DNA of 59,170 nucleotides from Gammaproteobacteria bacterium (GTDB taxonomy: Bacteria; Pseudomonadota; Gammaproteobacteria; Pseudomonadales; Pseudohongiellaceae). The notes under the pieces are model-generated. The model searched no databases and was not told where the DNA came from. It worked only from the letters and a program-made list of their open reading frames with translations. Of the stretch, positions 1-10,193 are shown in pieces. A program made the translations under genes and the position numbers. The stretch is taken from positions 1 to 59,170 of the forward strand of contig SHZK01000016.1 of NCBI GenBank assembly GCA_009692305.1, given 5' to 3'. The first letter of the stretch is position 1. The number at the start of each line of letters is the position of its first letter.

Positions 1-165
1 CCAAGCAAGAATAAAACCGCACCACCAGGTTGCCATGTAATAACGCGTTCGATCGGGAACAAATGGAAACACTATGACAAAGAAAGAAGACAAAATAATG
101 GTTACGCTGAAATAGCCCGCGTAAAATAAAGCAGAACGGAGAAAAAGGATTGGGCTATAACGCAT
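1..165 (-). CDS. PlsC-like lysophospholipid (1-acylglycerol-3-phosphate) acyltransferase, N-terminal part only
   Basis: The reverse strand opens with ATG at 165 and stays open to the window edge, giving the first 55 residues. They start MRYSPILFLRSALFYAG and form a hydrophobic N-terminal membrane segment followed by a VPDRTRYYMATWW stretch, as in bacterial 1-acyl-sn-glycerol-3-phosphate acyltransferases. The catalytic HX4D motif would lie beyond the window. The start overlaps the end of gmhB by 11 bases, so the two are probably translationally coupled. The order glyQ-glyS-gmhB-plsC is known from Pseudomonas (PA0009 to PA0005), which supports the call. The enzyme would act at the inner membrane in phospholipid synthesis or remodelling. 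The family assignment rests on the N-terminus and gene order only. Confidence 0.72.
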   Translation of the reverse strand, partial: MRYSPILFLRSALFYAGYFSVTIILSSFFVIVFPFVPDRTRYYMATWWCGFILAW

Positions 166-736
166 AGCGGCCGAAAAACAGTTGATCTATGGCTTGCTCC
201 AGGTCATCAAAGACAGGGGGTTTATCGCCGATTTTTGCCAGCAGGCTTAGTTCCGTGTCGATACCATTACCAGTGCGAACCAACACCGGCCGGCATCCGT
301 GTGCGGTCGCGGCTTGTAAGTCCTTCTCGCTATCTCCTATAAAATAGCAACCAACTAGCGAGCACCGAAATATTTCCTCAATTTGCAACAAGAGACCAGT
401 TGCGGGTTTCCGGCAAACGCAGCCAGAATCAGGGGCATGTGGACAGTAAAATATTCCATCGATCTTTCCGCCAAGCGCCTCAACCATAGAACAAAACATA
501 TGATGAATTTGCGCGAGGTCATTCTCGCTGAAATAATTGCGGGCGATTCCCGATTGATTTGTAGCTATAGCAATCCGAATACCCGCTTTGCTTAGCCTGG
601 CAATCGCCTCAATACTGCCTGGAATAGGAATCCATTCCGCGACCGACTTGATATAGCTTGAAGAATCTTGATTGATTACGCCATCTCTATCGAGGATGAC
701 AACGTTTGCCGGTGCTTGCTGTTGGCGGAGAACCAC
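155..736 (-). CDS. gmhB: D-glycero-beta-D-manno-heptose-1,7-bisphosphate 7-phosphatase
   Basis: A 193-residue HAD-superfamily phosphatase. Motif I DRDGVIN supplies the nucleophile Asp16 and the acid/base Asp18, TNQSGI at about 59-64 is motif II, and GDSEKD is the late acidic motif. The Cys/His cluster at C98, H100, C106 and C108 is the zinc site typical of GmhB. The enzyme removes the C7 phosphate on the way to ADP-heptose for the LPS inner core, in the cytoplasm. The start is GTG, two bases after the glyS stop; no clear ribosome-binding site is visible, which fits coupling to glyS. It is the third gene of the glyQ-glyS-gmhB-plsC transcription unit. Length is normal for the family. Confidence 0.93.
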   Translation of the reverse strand: MVLRQQQAPANVVILDRDGVINQDSSSYIKSVAEWIPIPGSIEAIARLSKAGIRIAIATNQSGIARNYFSENDLAQIHHMFCSMVEALGGKIDGIFYCPHAPDSGCVCRKPATGLLLQIEEIFRCSLVGCYFIGDSEKDLQAATAHGCRPVLVRTGNGIDTELSLLAKIGDKPPVFDDLEQAIDQLFFGRYAL

Positions 737-738
737 AA

Positions 739-2817
739 TTAACTGCTATGTAGATAAGATATATCGGCCACGCGTAAAAACAAATTTCGCAGCTCGGAAA
801 GCAAAGCCAGACGATTGGCTTGCAGTTCAGGATTGTCGCTCATTACCAGAACCTTGTCGAAAAAAAGGTCCACAGCGTCTTTCAGTGATGCCAGCTGTTC
901 CAGACCGTCCCGGTATGCACCACTATCGAATAACGGAGTTACAGTAAGCGTTACCTGAGAAAGTGTTTCAAACAGCGCCTTCTCTGCGGGCTCCTGCAGC
1001 AAATTTATTGCAACCTTTGGGGGGGCATTAGGCTGCTCCAGCTTCGATAGTATGTTGGTGACACGCTTGTTGGCTGCTGCCAATGAACGAGAGGCCTCGA
1101 GTTTACTGAAGTGATTGACGGCCATAACGCGATTGTGAAAATCCAGCGGACGCTCCGGTCTCAATGAGAATACAGACTGGAATACATCTACTCCGATTCC
1201 TACCTCTAGGTACCAAGTTCTGAAGCGTTCGAGCAGGAAATCAAACACCTTCTCGCCAGTGTCTTCAGCAGGGTTGGAAAATTTGAGGGTTGCCAGCGAC
1301 TGCTCGATTGCCCGCATCAGATTCAAATCCAATTTGGCTTCTACCAGAATTCTGAGCACGCCAATCGCAGAGCGTCGCAGTGCAAATGGATCCTTAGATC
1401 CGGTAGGCGGCTGGCCAATGGCAAACATTCCAACTATCGAATCCAGTTTGTCAGCAATTGCCAGCACACATCCTGTGGCCGTTACTGGCAATGAGTCGCC
1501 GGCATAACGAGGCTTATACTGTTCGTTGATGGCAGTTGCCACTTCTTCGGGTTCGCCATCATGAAGTGCGTAGTAATATCCCATCAGTCCCTGCAATTCA
1601 GCGAACTCACCAACCATATTTGTGACTAGATCGGACTTCGACAACTTAGCGGCTCGCATGCAATATTCCACATTGGCGCCGAGAGCGGTCGCAATGTATC
1701 GACCCAGTTGCGCGACTCGCATGCTCTTTTCATAAACAGTACCGAGGGCTTGCTGGAACACAATTTTCCGCAGTAGTTCGCTGCGACTCGCCAAGGAAGT
1801 CTGCTTGTCTGTTTCAAAGAAGAACCGCGCATCCGCCAATCGTGGTCGAATAACTCTCTCGTTACCTGCAATTACCTGGGCTGGATCCGTGCTGCGTATA
1901 TTGCTGACAGCGATAAATCGGGGCAGCAGTTTGCCCTCAGAGTCAGTGAGATAGAAACATTTTTGGTGTGCTTTCATCGCGAGAATCAAGGCCTCAGGCG
2001 GAACCTCGAGGAAATGTTCATCAAATTTGCCCATTAGAGCTACCGGAAATTCGACCAGGCTAGTTACTTCTTCCAGCAGGTCTTCATCAATAACAACACG
2101 CGCATGCACCGCGCTTGCCTGGGCATTGACGAGCTCACGTATGAGTTCTTTGCGTTTGTTAAAATCCGGAATTACCGAACCCTGCTTTTCCAGCAATGTT
2201 TCATACTCAGCAGGATGACTAATTGCTATCTTCTGATTGTAATGAAAACGATGACCGAACGTATTAGTACCCGAATCTACACCAAGAATTCTCGCTGTAA
2301 TTAGTTCTGAACCAAATAGAAACACAATCCAATGTACGGGTCGCACGAATTCGTCGCGAGAGCTGCCCCAACGCATCCGCTTTGGAATTGGCAGTCCTGC
2401 CAGTGCTTTGTCGACTATTGTTGGCAGCAGCAATGGAGTGCTCTGACCTGGTTCCGCAGCCGAGTACGCAAGTTTTTCGACGCCATCTTTTTGCACGCGA
2501 GTTAATTCTGACACATCGACACCGCAAGACTTGGCAAATCCAAGGGCGGCCGGGGTGGGACTGCCGTCTTTTCCAAAACTTGCAGCCACTGCCGGCCCAA
2601 AGCGCTCGATCACTTTGTCCTGTTGTTGTTCATCAAGCCCGGTGATCAGCAGAGCGAGTCTGCGCGGAGTAGCAAACAATCTGCAGCTGGTGAAACCCAA
2701 GTGTTCTTTTTTGATGCCAGCGATCACCCCGTCACCGAAAGCTTGCGACAGCGTGCGCAACGCTTTCGGCGGCAATTCTTCAGTGCCTATCTCAACCAGT
2801 AAATCTCGCGTCGACAT
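739..2817 (-). CDS. glyS: Glycine--tRNA ligase beta subunit
   Basis: A 692-residue protein beginning MSTRDLLVEIGTEELPPKAL, the characteristic N-terminus of bacterial GlyS (E. coli GlyS is 689 residues). With GlyQ it forms the alpha2beta2 glycyl-tRNA synthetase that charges tRNA-Gly; the beta subunit carries the HD-like and anticodon-binding regions that recognise tRNA. The ATG start is five bases downstream of the glyQ stop, the usual operon order. The frame is uninterrupted over its full length. A tetrameric bacterial-type enzyme, rather than the dimeric class II form, is normal for Gammaproteobacteria. Confidence 0.97.
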   Translation of the reverse strand: MSTRDLLVEIGTEELPPKALRTLSQAFGDGVIAGIKKEHLGFTSCRLFATPRRLALLITGLDEQQQDKVIERFGPAVAASFGKDGSPTPAALGFAKSCGVDVSELTRVQKDGVEKLAYSAAEPGQSTPLLLPTIVDKALAGLPIPKRMRWGSSRDEFVRPVHWIVFLFGSELITARILGVDSGTNTFGHRFHYNQKIAISHPAEYETLLEKQGSVIPDFNKRKELIRELVNAQASAVHARVVIDEDLLEEVTSLVEFPVALMGKFDEHFLEVPPEALILAMKAHQKCFYLTDSEGKLLPRFIAVSNIRSTDPAQVIAGNERVIRPRLADARFFFETDKQTSLASRSELLRKIVFQQALGTVYEKSMRVAQLGRYIATALGANVEYCMRAAKLSKSDLVTNMVGEFAELQGLMGYYYALHDGEPEEVATAINEQYKPRYAGDSLPVTATGCVLAIADKLDSIVGMFAIGQPPTGSKDPFALRRSAIGVLRILVEAKLDLNLMRAIEQSLATLKFSNPAEDTGEKVFDFLLERFRTWYLEVGIGVDVFQSVFSLRPERPLDFHNRVMAVNHFSKLEASRSLAAANKRVTNILSKLEQPNAPPKVAINLLQEPAEKALFETLSQVTLTVTPLFDSGAYRDGLEQLASLKDAVDLFFDKVLVMSDNPELQANRLALLSELRNLFLRVADISYLHSS

Positions 2818-2822
2818 GGTGG

Positions 2823-3752
2823 CTATTTATCCAGATACTGTTGACGAAGTTCCGGTGTCGCTAACGGAAATCCAAGCGATTTGCGCGCGGCGAAATAAGT
2901 CTCGGCCACCGCTCTTGCAAGTGCGCGCACCCGCAGAATGAAACGTTGCCGCTCGGTGACTGAAATTGCATTTCGCGCATCTAGCAGATTGAAATAATGC
3001 GATGCCTTAAGTACCTGTTCATAGGCAGGCAGAGCAAGATTCTTTGCGATGAGCTGTTCACATTGCTGCTCACATTCGTCGAAATAGCGAAATAGTAGTT
3101 CAGTGGCGGCATGTTCAAAATTGTATGCAGACATTTCAATTTCGTTTTGTTTGAACACATCACCGTAAGTCACTACACCATTGGGACCGTCGGTCCACAC
3201 GATGTCATAGATGCTGTCAACGCCTTGCAGATACATGGCTAAGCGCTCAATACCATAGGTAATCTCCCCGCTAACTGGATGACATTCCAATCCGCCTACT
3301 TGTTGGAAATAGGTAAATTGGGTGACTTCCATTCCATTCAACCACACTTCCCAGCCCAGGCCCCAGGCACCCAGGGTGGGAGACTCCCAGTTATCCTCGA
3401 CAAAACGTATGTCGTGTATTGCCATGTCGATGCCGAGACTGCGGAGGGATGACAGGTACAATTCCTGTATATTCTTGGGGGAGGGTTTTAAAAGCACCTG
3501 AAACTGATAGTAGTGCTGGAGACGATTGGGATTTTCACCATAACGACCGTCTGTGGGTCGACGACACGGTTGTACATACGCCGCATTCCAGCTTTCCGGG
3601 CCGATTGCGCGCAGGAATGTCGCAGGATGAAAAGTTCCGGCGCCTACCTCAATGTCTAGCGGTTGCAATACCACGCAACCTTGCTCAGCCCAGAATTGTT
3701 GTAAGGCCAGAATTAGCCCCTGAAAAGTGTTCAGGTCTGCAGGTTTGTTCAC
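2823..3752 (-). CDS. glyQ: Glycine--tRNA ligase alpha subunit
   Basis: A 309-residue protein (E. coli GlyQ is 303). It has the class II catalytic-core signatures of the alpha subunit: [20 protein letters not shown] near the N-terminus, [17 protein letters not shown] and [18 protein letters not shown]. It binds ATP and glycine and forms glycyl-adenylate. It is the first gene of the minus-strand unit that continues into glyS, gmhB and plsC. The 129 bases between its start and the divergent acyltransferase gene must hold promoters for both directions, but no strong consensus hexamers stood out. Confidence 0.97.
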   Translation of the reverse strand: MNKPADLNTFQGLILALQQFWAEQGCVVLQPLDIEVGAGTFHPATFLRAIGPESWNAAYVQPCRRPTDGRYGENPNRLQHYYQFQVLLKPSPKNIQELYLSSLRSLGIDMAIHDIRFVEDNWESPTLGAWGLGWEVWLNGMEVTQFTYFQQVGGLECHPVSGEITYGIERLAMYLQGVDSIYDIVWTDGPNGVVTYGDVFKQNEIEMSAYNFEHAATELLFRYFDECEQQCEQLIAKNLALPAYEQVLKASHYFNLLDARNAISVTERQRFILRVRALARAVAETYFAARKSLGFPLATPELRQQYLDK

Positions 3753-3881
3753 GATTCAGCCAAATATTGCAGGAAATCAAAGGGCTGCAATTATGCTGCA
3801 TTCCTCAAAACTAATCCATAGCAAGGCTTGATCGACTGGTTTGCTGGTGGTTGCCAAGATTGTTTCAAGCGCTGAAGTGTG

Positions 3882-4832
3882 ATGTTATCTCGGCGCCACA
3901 AACCGAAGGTCCAGCTACGACCCGAATACTTGAGAGAGGCAACAATTCTTACTTTTAAATACATCATTCTTCGATGCTTCTTGGCAGTAACTGCCCGACT
4001 GCCACTACGCATGCTGCATCGCCTGGGCGCGGGCTGGGGCAACTTGTTGTACTGGATACCCAACCGTTCTCGTCACACTACCCAGCGCAACCTGCAAAGT
4101 TGTTTTCCAGATAAAACCACATCGGAGTTGGCGGTGCTTACCCGCTCCAGCTTGCAAAGCACTGCCTGCACAGCACTTGAAATGGGCAAATCATGGCTCG
4201 TGCCATTGGCAGATACCCTTGCATTGGTGCGTGAGACCGAAGGCACGGAGGCATTCGAAAAAGCGATTGCTACCGGACACGGCGTAATCCTATTGGCTCC
4301 GCATCTGAGTAACTGGGAAGTATTCGGCTTTTACGTATCAAACAAACTTCCTACCGTATTTTTATATCAGCCACCGAAATTGCCAGCACTGGACAATTTA
4401 CTAAAGCAAACTCGATCACGTGGTGGTATCAAGCTGGCGCCAACTAATCGTCAGGGCGTAGCGCAACTTTTAAAGTCCTTGTATCAAGGTGAGTTAGTGG
4501 GCGTGCTTCCTGACCAGGTACCCGTTGATGGAGGTGGATTGTTCGCACCGTTCTTCGGTCAGCAAGCGCTAACGATGACTCTGGTTGGCAAATTGCTGGC
4601 CCGGAAAAAAGTACCGGTGTTTTGCGGATTCGCTGAAAGACTGCCCAGAGGAGAAGGATTCAGAGTAATTATTCTTGAAGCTGACGCGCAGATTTACAGT
4701 GATGATCTGCAGGAGTCAGTGCAAGGACTGAATCGCGCGGTGGAAGCCTGTGTGCTGCGAGCATTGCCCCAGTATCAATGGGAGTACAAAAGATTTCGAC
4801 GACAACCTGATGGCAGCAAATTTTATTCGTGA
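3882..4832 (+). CDS. Lipid A late acyltransferase (LpxL/HtrB family)
   Basis: About 316 residues of the LPLAT/HtrB family. After a hydrophobic N-terminus with RLPLRMLHRLGAGWG, the catalytic HX4E motif appears as PHLSNWEVFG (His at about 141, Glu five residues later). The family signature GVLPDQVP...FAPFFG follows near residue 210. It would transfer a secondary acyl chain to Kdo2-lipid A at the inner membrane. A homologue lies at the same place in Pseudomonas (PA0011). The start is uncertain: the ATG at 3882 has GAAG four bases upstream and is preferred to GTG at 3879, but family N-termini suggest that translation might begin near 3930 (TTG). It converges on trkH with only 18 bases between the two stops. 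Confidence 0.88.
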   Translation: MLSRRHKPKVQLRPEYLREATILTFKYIILRCFLAVTARLPLRMLHRLGAGWGNLLYWIPNRSRHTTQRNLQSCFPDKTTSELAVLTRSSLQSTACTALEMGKSWLVPLADTLALVRETEGTEAFEKAIATGHGVILLAPHLSNWEVFGFYVSNKLPTVFLYQPPKLPALDNLLKQTRSRGGIKLAPTNRQGVAQLLKSLYQGELVGVLPDQVPVDGGGLFAPFFGQQALTMTLVGKLLARKKVPVFCGFAERLPRGEGFRVIILEADAQIYSDDLQESVQGLNRAVEACVLRALPQYQWEYKRFRRQPDGSKFYS

Positions 4833-4850
4833 AGCGAGGGCGAAGCTGAG

Positions 4851-6305
4851 CTAGCGTTTCCAGAACATGGGTGTGAATAGCACCAATAAAGTAAAGATTT
4901 CCAGACGTCCCAGCAACATGGCCAGACACAAGATCCACTTTGCGGTTGCGGGCAAATCGCCATAGTACAGCGAGACATTCTCCAAACCCGGTCCCAAGTT
5001 GTTGATACAGGCACCTACTGCACTGAAAGCGGTAATGATATCGAGGCCAGTGGCCAGCAATGCCAGTAACATCACTATGTATACCATGACATAAACAGCG
5101 AAAAATACCCAAACCGATTCAATCATTCGATCTGGCACAGTATTGCGCCCGAGCTTGATCGGGATTACTGCTTTCGGATGGATCAGGCGCTGAACTACCC
5201 GAAATCCTTGTTTTAGAATCAGCAGAATGCGAATTACCTTCATGCCGCCGCCCGTAGAGCCGGCGCAAGCACCGATAATTGCCGCGTACAGAAGCAAATA
5301 CGGTAGAAACAGCGGCCATGAACTGAGGTTCGCTGTTGTGAAGCCAGTTGTAGTGGCCATAGAAACTACTTGAAACACACCCTTAACGACGGACTCAAAT
5401 ACAGTTGCGTAAGTTGCGGAAAAATACAGAACAAGCACAGTAACAACAGAAAGAGAGAGCAGGATAAATGTGTAAAACTGAAATTCTGGATCAGAGAGGT
5501 ATTGACTGATCGTACGACGCTGCCAAGCCGTAAAATGCAGGGTAAAGTTAATGCCAGCGATAAACATAAAAACGATAGCCACGGCATCAATGGCAGGATT
5601 GTTGAAATAGCCCATGCTTAAATCATGAGTAGAGAAACCGCCAATCGCGATTGTAGTAAAGCTATGGCTGATGGCATCAAACGCGCTCATACCAACTAAC
5701 CAGTAAGCAGCGGCACAGGCGATGGTGAGTGTTAGATAAATATACCAGAGTGCTTTCGCTGTTTCGGCCAGACGAGGCACCAGCTTGTAGTCTTTCACCG
5801 GTCCCGGACTCTCTGCTCGATAGAGCTGCATGCCGCCGATACCAAGCATAGGCAGCAACGCCATCGCCAGCACGATTATGCCCATGCCCCCCAGCCATTG
5901 GAGCTGTTGTCGGTAAAACAAAATTGATTTGGGCAATTCATCCAAACCGGAAATTACGGTGGCACCGGTGGTGGTTAATCCAGACATGGATTCGAAAACT
6001 GCATCCGTGAATGAAAGCTGCACCGGTTGGCTAAAAATAAAAGGCAAACAACTGGCAGTGCCAAGAGCCACCCAGAATAAAGTGACAATTAGAAAAGCAT
6101 CTCTATTACTAAGTTCTTTGTGCGAGCGTGCCGTTAGCAGCCAAAGGGTGAACCCGATTGCGAAGATTATCAGGAATGAATCAAAGAACACGCCTGCCGC
6201 ACCGTCCTGATATATAAATGATACGAGGATTGGAAGGAGGCTGCCCAGCGCGCTGAAGAGCATGAGCAGCAAACCGAGAATCTTGATAACAATTGATGCA
6301 TGCAT
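4851..6305 (-). CDS. trkH: Trk system potassium uptake channel subunit
   Basis: A 484-residue polytopic membrane protein with the repeated M1-P-M2 organisation of TrkH/KtrB K+ transporters. The first pore loop, ESMSGLTTTGATV, is the diagnostic selectivity-filter segment; later glycine-bearing filter segments such as TTIAIGGFSTHD and STGGGMKV occur at the expected spacing. It forms the K+-conducting subunit in the inner membrane and is gated by the peripheral TrkA. Its ATG lies two bases after the trkA stop, so the two are cotranscribed as trkA-trkH. Family length is about 480. Confidence 0.95.
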   Translation of the reverse strand: MHASIVIKILGLLLMLFSALGSLLPILVSFIYQDGAAGVFFDSFLIIFAIGFTLWLLTARSHKELSNRDAFLIVTLFWVALGTASCLPFIFSQPVQLSFTDAVFESMSGLTTTGATVISGLDELPKSILFYRQQLQWLGGMGIIVLAMALLPMLGIGGMQLYRAESPGPVKDYKLVPRLAETAKALWYIYLTLTIACAAAYWLVGMSAFDAISHSFTTIAIGGFSTHDLSMGYFNNPAIDAVAIVFMFIAGINFTLHFTAWQRRTISQYLSDPEFQFYTFILLSLSVVTVLVLYFSATYATVFESVVKGVFQVVSMATTTGFTTANLSSWPLFLPYLLLYAAIIGACAGSTGGGMKVIRILLILKQGFRVVQRLIHPKAVIPIKLGRNTVPDRMIESVWVFFAVYVMVYIVMLLALLATGLDIITAFSAVGACINNLGPGLENVSLYYGDLPATAKWILCLAMLLGRLEIFTLLVLFTPMFWKR

Positions 6306-6307
6306 GT

Positions 6308-7681
6308 CTAAAAGAAACTAAAGCCAACCTGGAACAGTCGTTCTACTTCGGGGATACGTTTACGGTCAACAAGAAACAGGATGACATGATCGCCAGTTTC
6401 AACAACGGTGTCATCATGTGCTATTAACACTTCATCTTCGCGCACTATGGCACCAATGGTTGTCCCTTCAGGGAGATCTATATCTTCTATGGCGCGACCA
6501 ACCACTTTGGACGAGATTTTGTCACCGTGAGCGATTGCTTCCATAGCTTCCGCCGCACCGCGTCGCAGTGAATGGACATTGACCACATCTCCGCGGCGGA
6601 CGTGAGCAAGCAAACTGCCGATGGTAGCTTGCTGGGGTGATATGGCGATATCAATCTCACCACCCTGCACCAGATCGACATAAGCGGGATTATTAATTAA
6701 TGCCATGACTTTTTTCGCGCCAAGACGTTTCGCCAGGAGCGATGACATGATATTTGCTTCATCATCATTGGTGAGTGCTAGAAAAACATCCGTGTCTCCG
6801 ATGTTTTCATCGATCAAGAGATTGCGTTGCGAGGCTTCGCCGTTTAACACAATCGCCTTGTTCAAGGTTTCCGACAAGTATGCGCAGCGTTCTGGATTGT
6901 GTTCGATTATTTTTACCTGATAACGATCTTCAATCGATTCCGCGAGGCGTAAACCAATGTTGCCACCGCCCGCAATCATGATTCTTTTATAGGGTCGATC
7001 CAAACGCCGCAGCTCGCCCATGCACGCGCGAATATTTTTCTGGGCAGCGACGAAGAAGACTTCATCATCGGCCTCGATAACGGTGGAGCCTTCCGGAATT
7101 ATTGGCCGATCCTTGCGAAAAATAGCCGCTACCCGTGTCTCGACATTGGGCATATGCTGTCTTAGCAGTCGAATTTCCTGGCCGACGAGCGGGCCGCCGT
7201 AATACGCCTTTACGGCAACCAACTGCACCTTACCGTCTGCGAAATCCAGTACTTGCAAGGAGCCCGGCAGGTCCAGGAGGCGTTTGATGTAGCTGGAAAC
7301 TACCAGCTCAGGGCTGATTACTACGTCGACCGCAATTCCTTGTTTGCCGAAGAGCTTGTCACTTACCAGATAGGCTGAGGCGCGAATGCGGCAAATTTTC
7401 TTCGGAGTTTGAAAAAGAGAGTAGGCCACTCGACAAGCGACCATATTAATCTCATCGCTTTCGGTGACAGCGATGATCATGTCGGCGTCCTCACCACCAG
7501 CGCGCTCTAGTACATCGGGATGGGATGCTTCGCCAGGAATGATGCCAATGTCGATGCGTTCTTTCAGTTCGCGCAATTTTTCGGCGTCAGAATCTACCAC
7601 CGTGATGTCATTCGCTTCCTTGGCCAGGGTTTCGGCTAGCGAACAGCCGACCTGATTGGCGCCGAGAATGATAATCTTCAT
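6308..7681 (-). CDS. trkA: Trk system potassium uptake regulatory subunit
   Basis: A 457-residue cytoplasmic protein with two RCK units, each an NAD-binding Rossmann half followed by a TrkA_C half. The first nucleotide-binding motif is [16 protein letters not shown] at the N-terminus and the second, [15 protein letters not shown], comes near residue 235. The TrkA ring binds NADH or ATP and gates TrkH. It lies downstream of rsmB (44 bases away) and directly before trkH. The gene order rsmB-trkA matches Pseudomonas, where trkA also follows rsmB. The frame is intact. Confidence 0.95.
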   Translation of the reverse strand: MKIIILGANQVGCSLAETLAKEANDITVVDSDAEKLRELKERIDIGIIPGEASHPDVLERAGGEDADMIIAVTESDEINMVACRVAYSLFQTPKKICRIRASAYLVSDKLFGKQGIAVDVVISPELVVSSYIKRLLDLPGSLQVLDFADGKVQLVAVKAYYGGPLVGQEIRLLRQHMPNVETRVAAIFRKDRPIIPEGSTVIEADDEVFFVAAQKNIRACMGELRRLDRPYKRIMIAGGGNIGLRLAESIEDRYQVKIIEHNPERCAYLSETLNKAIVLNGEASQRNLLIDENIGDTDVFLALTNDDEANIMSSLLAKRLGAKKVMALINNPAYVDLVQGGEIDIAISPQQATIGSLLAHVRRGDVVNVHSLRRGAAEAMEAIAHGDKISSKVVGRAIEDIDLPEGTTIGAIVREDEVLIAHDDTVVETGDHVILFLVDRKRIPEVERLFQVGFSFF

Positions 7682-7725
7682 GGGATCAATTCCCTTTAAT
7701 CACAACAGGGATCGCCACAGTTCCC

Positions 7726-9045
7726 TTACATTTTCCGCAGCAAGGCATAATAGAATCCATCTGGTTCATTGCCGGAACTGGGTAGGAGCTGTCGTCCGTA
7801 GCGGCATTCTACTCCCCAATCGGCTGCTATGCTTTCATATTTAGCACTGGCCGAGTTTTCCAAAAAGTGCGCGATATTTGCTTCATTTTCTTCCCGTAAT
7901 ATCGAACAGGAAGTGTAAAGCAGCAGGCCGCCGGGACTCAGGCATTGCCAAAGATTGTGCAGTAAGGCGTGTTGAGTTTGTATGAGCTTGTCCACATTCT
8001 TTCGGGTACGCAGCAATTTGATATCCGGGTGGCGTCGAATCACACCAGTGGCAGAGCAGGGCGCATCTAACAGGATCCGGTCAAAGGTTTGGCCGTCCCA
8101 CCATTGGGAGACAGCAGTGGCATCAGCAACCAATAATTTAGCCTTTAATCCGAGTCTGTTCAGGTTCTCACTGATCCTGTTCAATCGCCCTGCATCTATA
8201 TCCAATGCTGTACAGCTGGTTAGTAATGGCTCACTTTCCAGTATATGGCAGGTCTTTCCGCCGGGTGCCGCACATGCATCTAAAACGCGCATCCCCGGAG
8301 CCGGCTGTAACAGGCCAGGCACTAACTGAGAAGCCTCGTCCTGCACACTCATTTTGCCGTGAGCGAAACCAGGCAGGTCATTTACTGCGGTCGGGGTATC
8401 CAGGTAAATAGCTGATGCAGCCAACTTACCTGCGGTTGCTTCGATACCGACTTCTTGTAACGCAGCCAACATGTCCGCTCTGGAGGACCTGGCCAGATTC
8501 ACACGCAGAGTCAGCGGCGGTCGTGAGTTATTCGCCAGAACAACCTGGTCACTGGTTTGTGGCCATTGGCTTCGGATCGTTGCAAGAAGCCATTCCGGGT
8601 GAGAGTGCTGATACCCTGGTGAGGTTGCCATCAACGATTGCTCTATGGCGTCGTGTTCGCGCAAGTAGTTTCGGAGTACCGCATTTACCAAGGCTTTGCC
8701 CCAGGTTTTTCCAAGGATGGCTGCTGCACAAACAGTTTCGTTGAGCACTGCGTACTCAGGCGTGGAAAGAAAGCGCAGTTGGTATATGCCAACAATGAGC
8801 AAGCATTTTAGATCGCTGTCTTTGCGCTTTAATGGTTTGCTCAATAATTGGTTGGTGATGCTCTCCAGCATATGAAACCAACGGCAGCAGCCATATAAAA
8901 TTTCCTGCAGCAGCGCACCCTCAACAATATCTTCATATTGGTTTTTATTTTTTATTGCAGCGAGGTGTGAATCAATTGAACCTTTACCGGATTCGAGTTC
9001 GGCAAGAATACTGGCAGCGATTGCGCGAATATTAGTCGTCTTCAT
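7726..9045 (-). CDS. rsmB: 16S rRNA (cytosine-967-C5)-methyltransferase
   Basis: A 439-residue protein. The N-terminal third is the NusB-like RNA-binding domain (IRAIAASILAELESGKGS...). The C-terminal Rossmann methyltransferase has the SAM-binding motif DACAAPGGKT and both catalytic cysteines, in DAPCSATG and YTSCSILREEN, as required for RNA m5C methylation. It methylates C967 of 16S rRNA. Its ATG overlaps the fmt stop as ATGA, so fmt and rsmB are translationally coupled in the conserved def-fmt-rsmB order. Length agrees with E. coli RsmB (429). Confidence 0.95.
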   Translation of the reverse strand: MKTTNIRAIAASILAELESGKGSIDSHLAAIKNKNQYEDIVEGALLQEILYGCCRWFHMLESITNQLLSKPLKRKDSDLKCLLIVGIYQLRFLSTPEYAVLNETVCAAAILGKTWGKALVNAVLRNYLREHDAIEQSLMATSPGYQHSHPEWLLATIRSQWPQTSDQVVLANNSRPPLTLRVNLARSSRADMLAALQEVGIEATAGKLAASAIYLDTPTAVNDLPGFAHGKMSVQDEASQLVPGLLQPAPGMRVLDACAAPGGKTCHILESEPLLTSCTALDIDAGRLNRISENLNRLGLKAKLLVADATAVSQWWDGQTFDRILLDAPCSATGVIRRHPDIKLLRTRKNVDKLIQTQHALLHNLWQCLSPGGLLLYTSCSILREENEANIAHFLENSASAKYESIAADWGVECRYGRQLLPSSGNEPDGFYYALLRKM

Positions 9046-10007
9046 GCGGCCGGGTTTGTACTGTTCGAAAGTAATTTTCCTGGCTTGAACAGTTCCGGTT
9101 TTGAGTTCAGCAAGTCAGCAATGCTCATCTCAGACTTCCCGGGTAATTGCACTGATGTGACTGCGAGCTGGGAGTTATTGCATGCGATAACAAGTCCTTC
9201 CCTGTTTGATGTCAGAATGGTGCCAGGAGTCGCAGTTACAGGAATGAGCAACGGACGTGCGGCCAGAATTCGCATTCGTTCTCCGTCAAGAAAGCAATAT
9301 GCTGGTGTCCGACCAATGCCGACGCGGATTTGCCGATGGATCATTTCTGCTGGCATATTCCAGTCAATTAGCGCTTCCGCTTTGTCCAGCTTTGCGGCAT
9401 AAGTACTTAGGGAATTGTCCTGTTTTACCGCGTTTTTTAGAGTATTTTGCAAGTTATCCAAAACCGTCACCAGTGCTTTCGGGCCGGCAATTGCGAGTTT
9501 GTTTTCAAGTTGCTCTCGCGTTTCATTCGAATCAATAGTAACTGCTACCGTTGCGAGCATGTCTCCTGTATCGAGGCCGGCGTCCATGCGCATAATAGTG
9601 ACACCTGTCGCCGTGTCTCCAGCCAAGAGAGCACGCTCAATCGGTGCAGCTCCACGCCAGCGCGGCAGTAATGATGCGTGCACATTGATGCAACCAAAGC
9701 GTGGAACATCCAATATCGACTGGGGCAGAATCAATCCATACGCGACCACGACCAGAACATCAGGTGCGATTTGTTGCAGACACTGCCTTTCAGCATCCAC
9801 TTTCAGTGAGACTGGTTGGTACACTGGAATAGAATTTTCCAGCGCCATTTGTTTTACCGCGCTAGCTTGCAGTTTGTTGCCACGCCCAGCAGGTCGATCC
9901 GGCTGTGTGTAGACTGCAACCACACTATGTTGGGAAGCGAGCAACGCCGCAAGGTGCTGAGCCGCAAATGCAGGTGTGCCGGCAAAACAAAGTCGAAGTT
10001 TATCCAT
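9042..10007 (-). CDS. fmt: Methionyl-tRNA formyltransferase
   Basis: A 321-residue protein starting with LRLCFAGTPAFAAQHLAALL, the formyltransferase N-terminal fold. The catalytic region INVHASLLPRWRGAAPIERAL contains the Asn and His of the 10-formyltetrahydrofolate enzymes, followed by the Asp of GLDTGDM. A C-terminal OB-like domain completes it (E. coli Fmt is 315 residues). It formylates initiator Met-tRNA. The usual partner def lies upstream on the same strand, but 186 bases separate them instead of the usual tight spacing. A strong inverted repeat lies in that gap. Confidence 0.96.
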   Translation of the reverse strand: MDKLRLCFAGTPAFAAQHLAALLASQHSVVAVYTQPDRPAGRGNKLQASAVKQMALENSIPVYQPVSLKVDAERQCLQQIAPDVLVVVAYGLILPQSILDVPRFGCINVHASLLPRWRGAAPIERALLAGDTATGVTIMRMDAGLDTGDMLATVAVTIDSNETREQLENKLAIAGPKALVTVLDNLQNTLKNAVKQDNSLSTYAAKLDKAEALIDWNMPAEMIHRQIRVGIGRTPAYCFLDGERMRILAARPLLIPVTATPGTILTSNREGLVIACNNSQLAVTSVQLPGKSEMSIADLLNSKPELFKPGKLLSNSTNPAA

Positions 10008-10111
10008 TCATCCTGCCTTGCTTGATGCCGTGGCTGCACGCTTCAGCATGCCGATTTAATCCAAACCGAGTTGGTCAAGTAAGCTACCAACCAGGAATTG
10101 AGCTGTTTAAT

Positions 10112-10133
10112 GCGGCAGGGGTGGTCCCGCCGC
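10112..10133. repeat. GC-rich inverted repeat between def and fmt
   Basis: The 22 bases form a stem of GCGGC plus GGG pairing with CCC plus GCCGC, with one bulged A and a short loop. It lies alone in the unusually long 186-base def-fmt spacer. No T-run follows on either strand, so it does not look like an intrinsic terminator. It could instead stabilise mRNA ends or tune fmt expression. Confidence 0.4.
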
Positions 10134-10193
10134 GTGTTCCATGTGGCGAGTAGAGTTACACACGAATCAATTTTCAAGAATGAATGTTTGAAG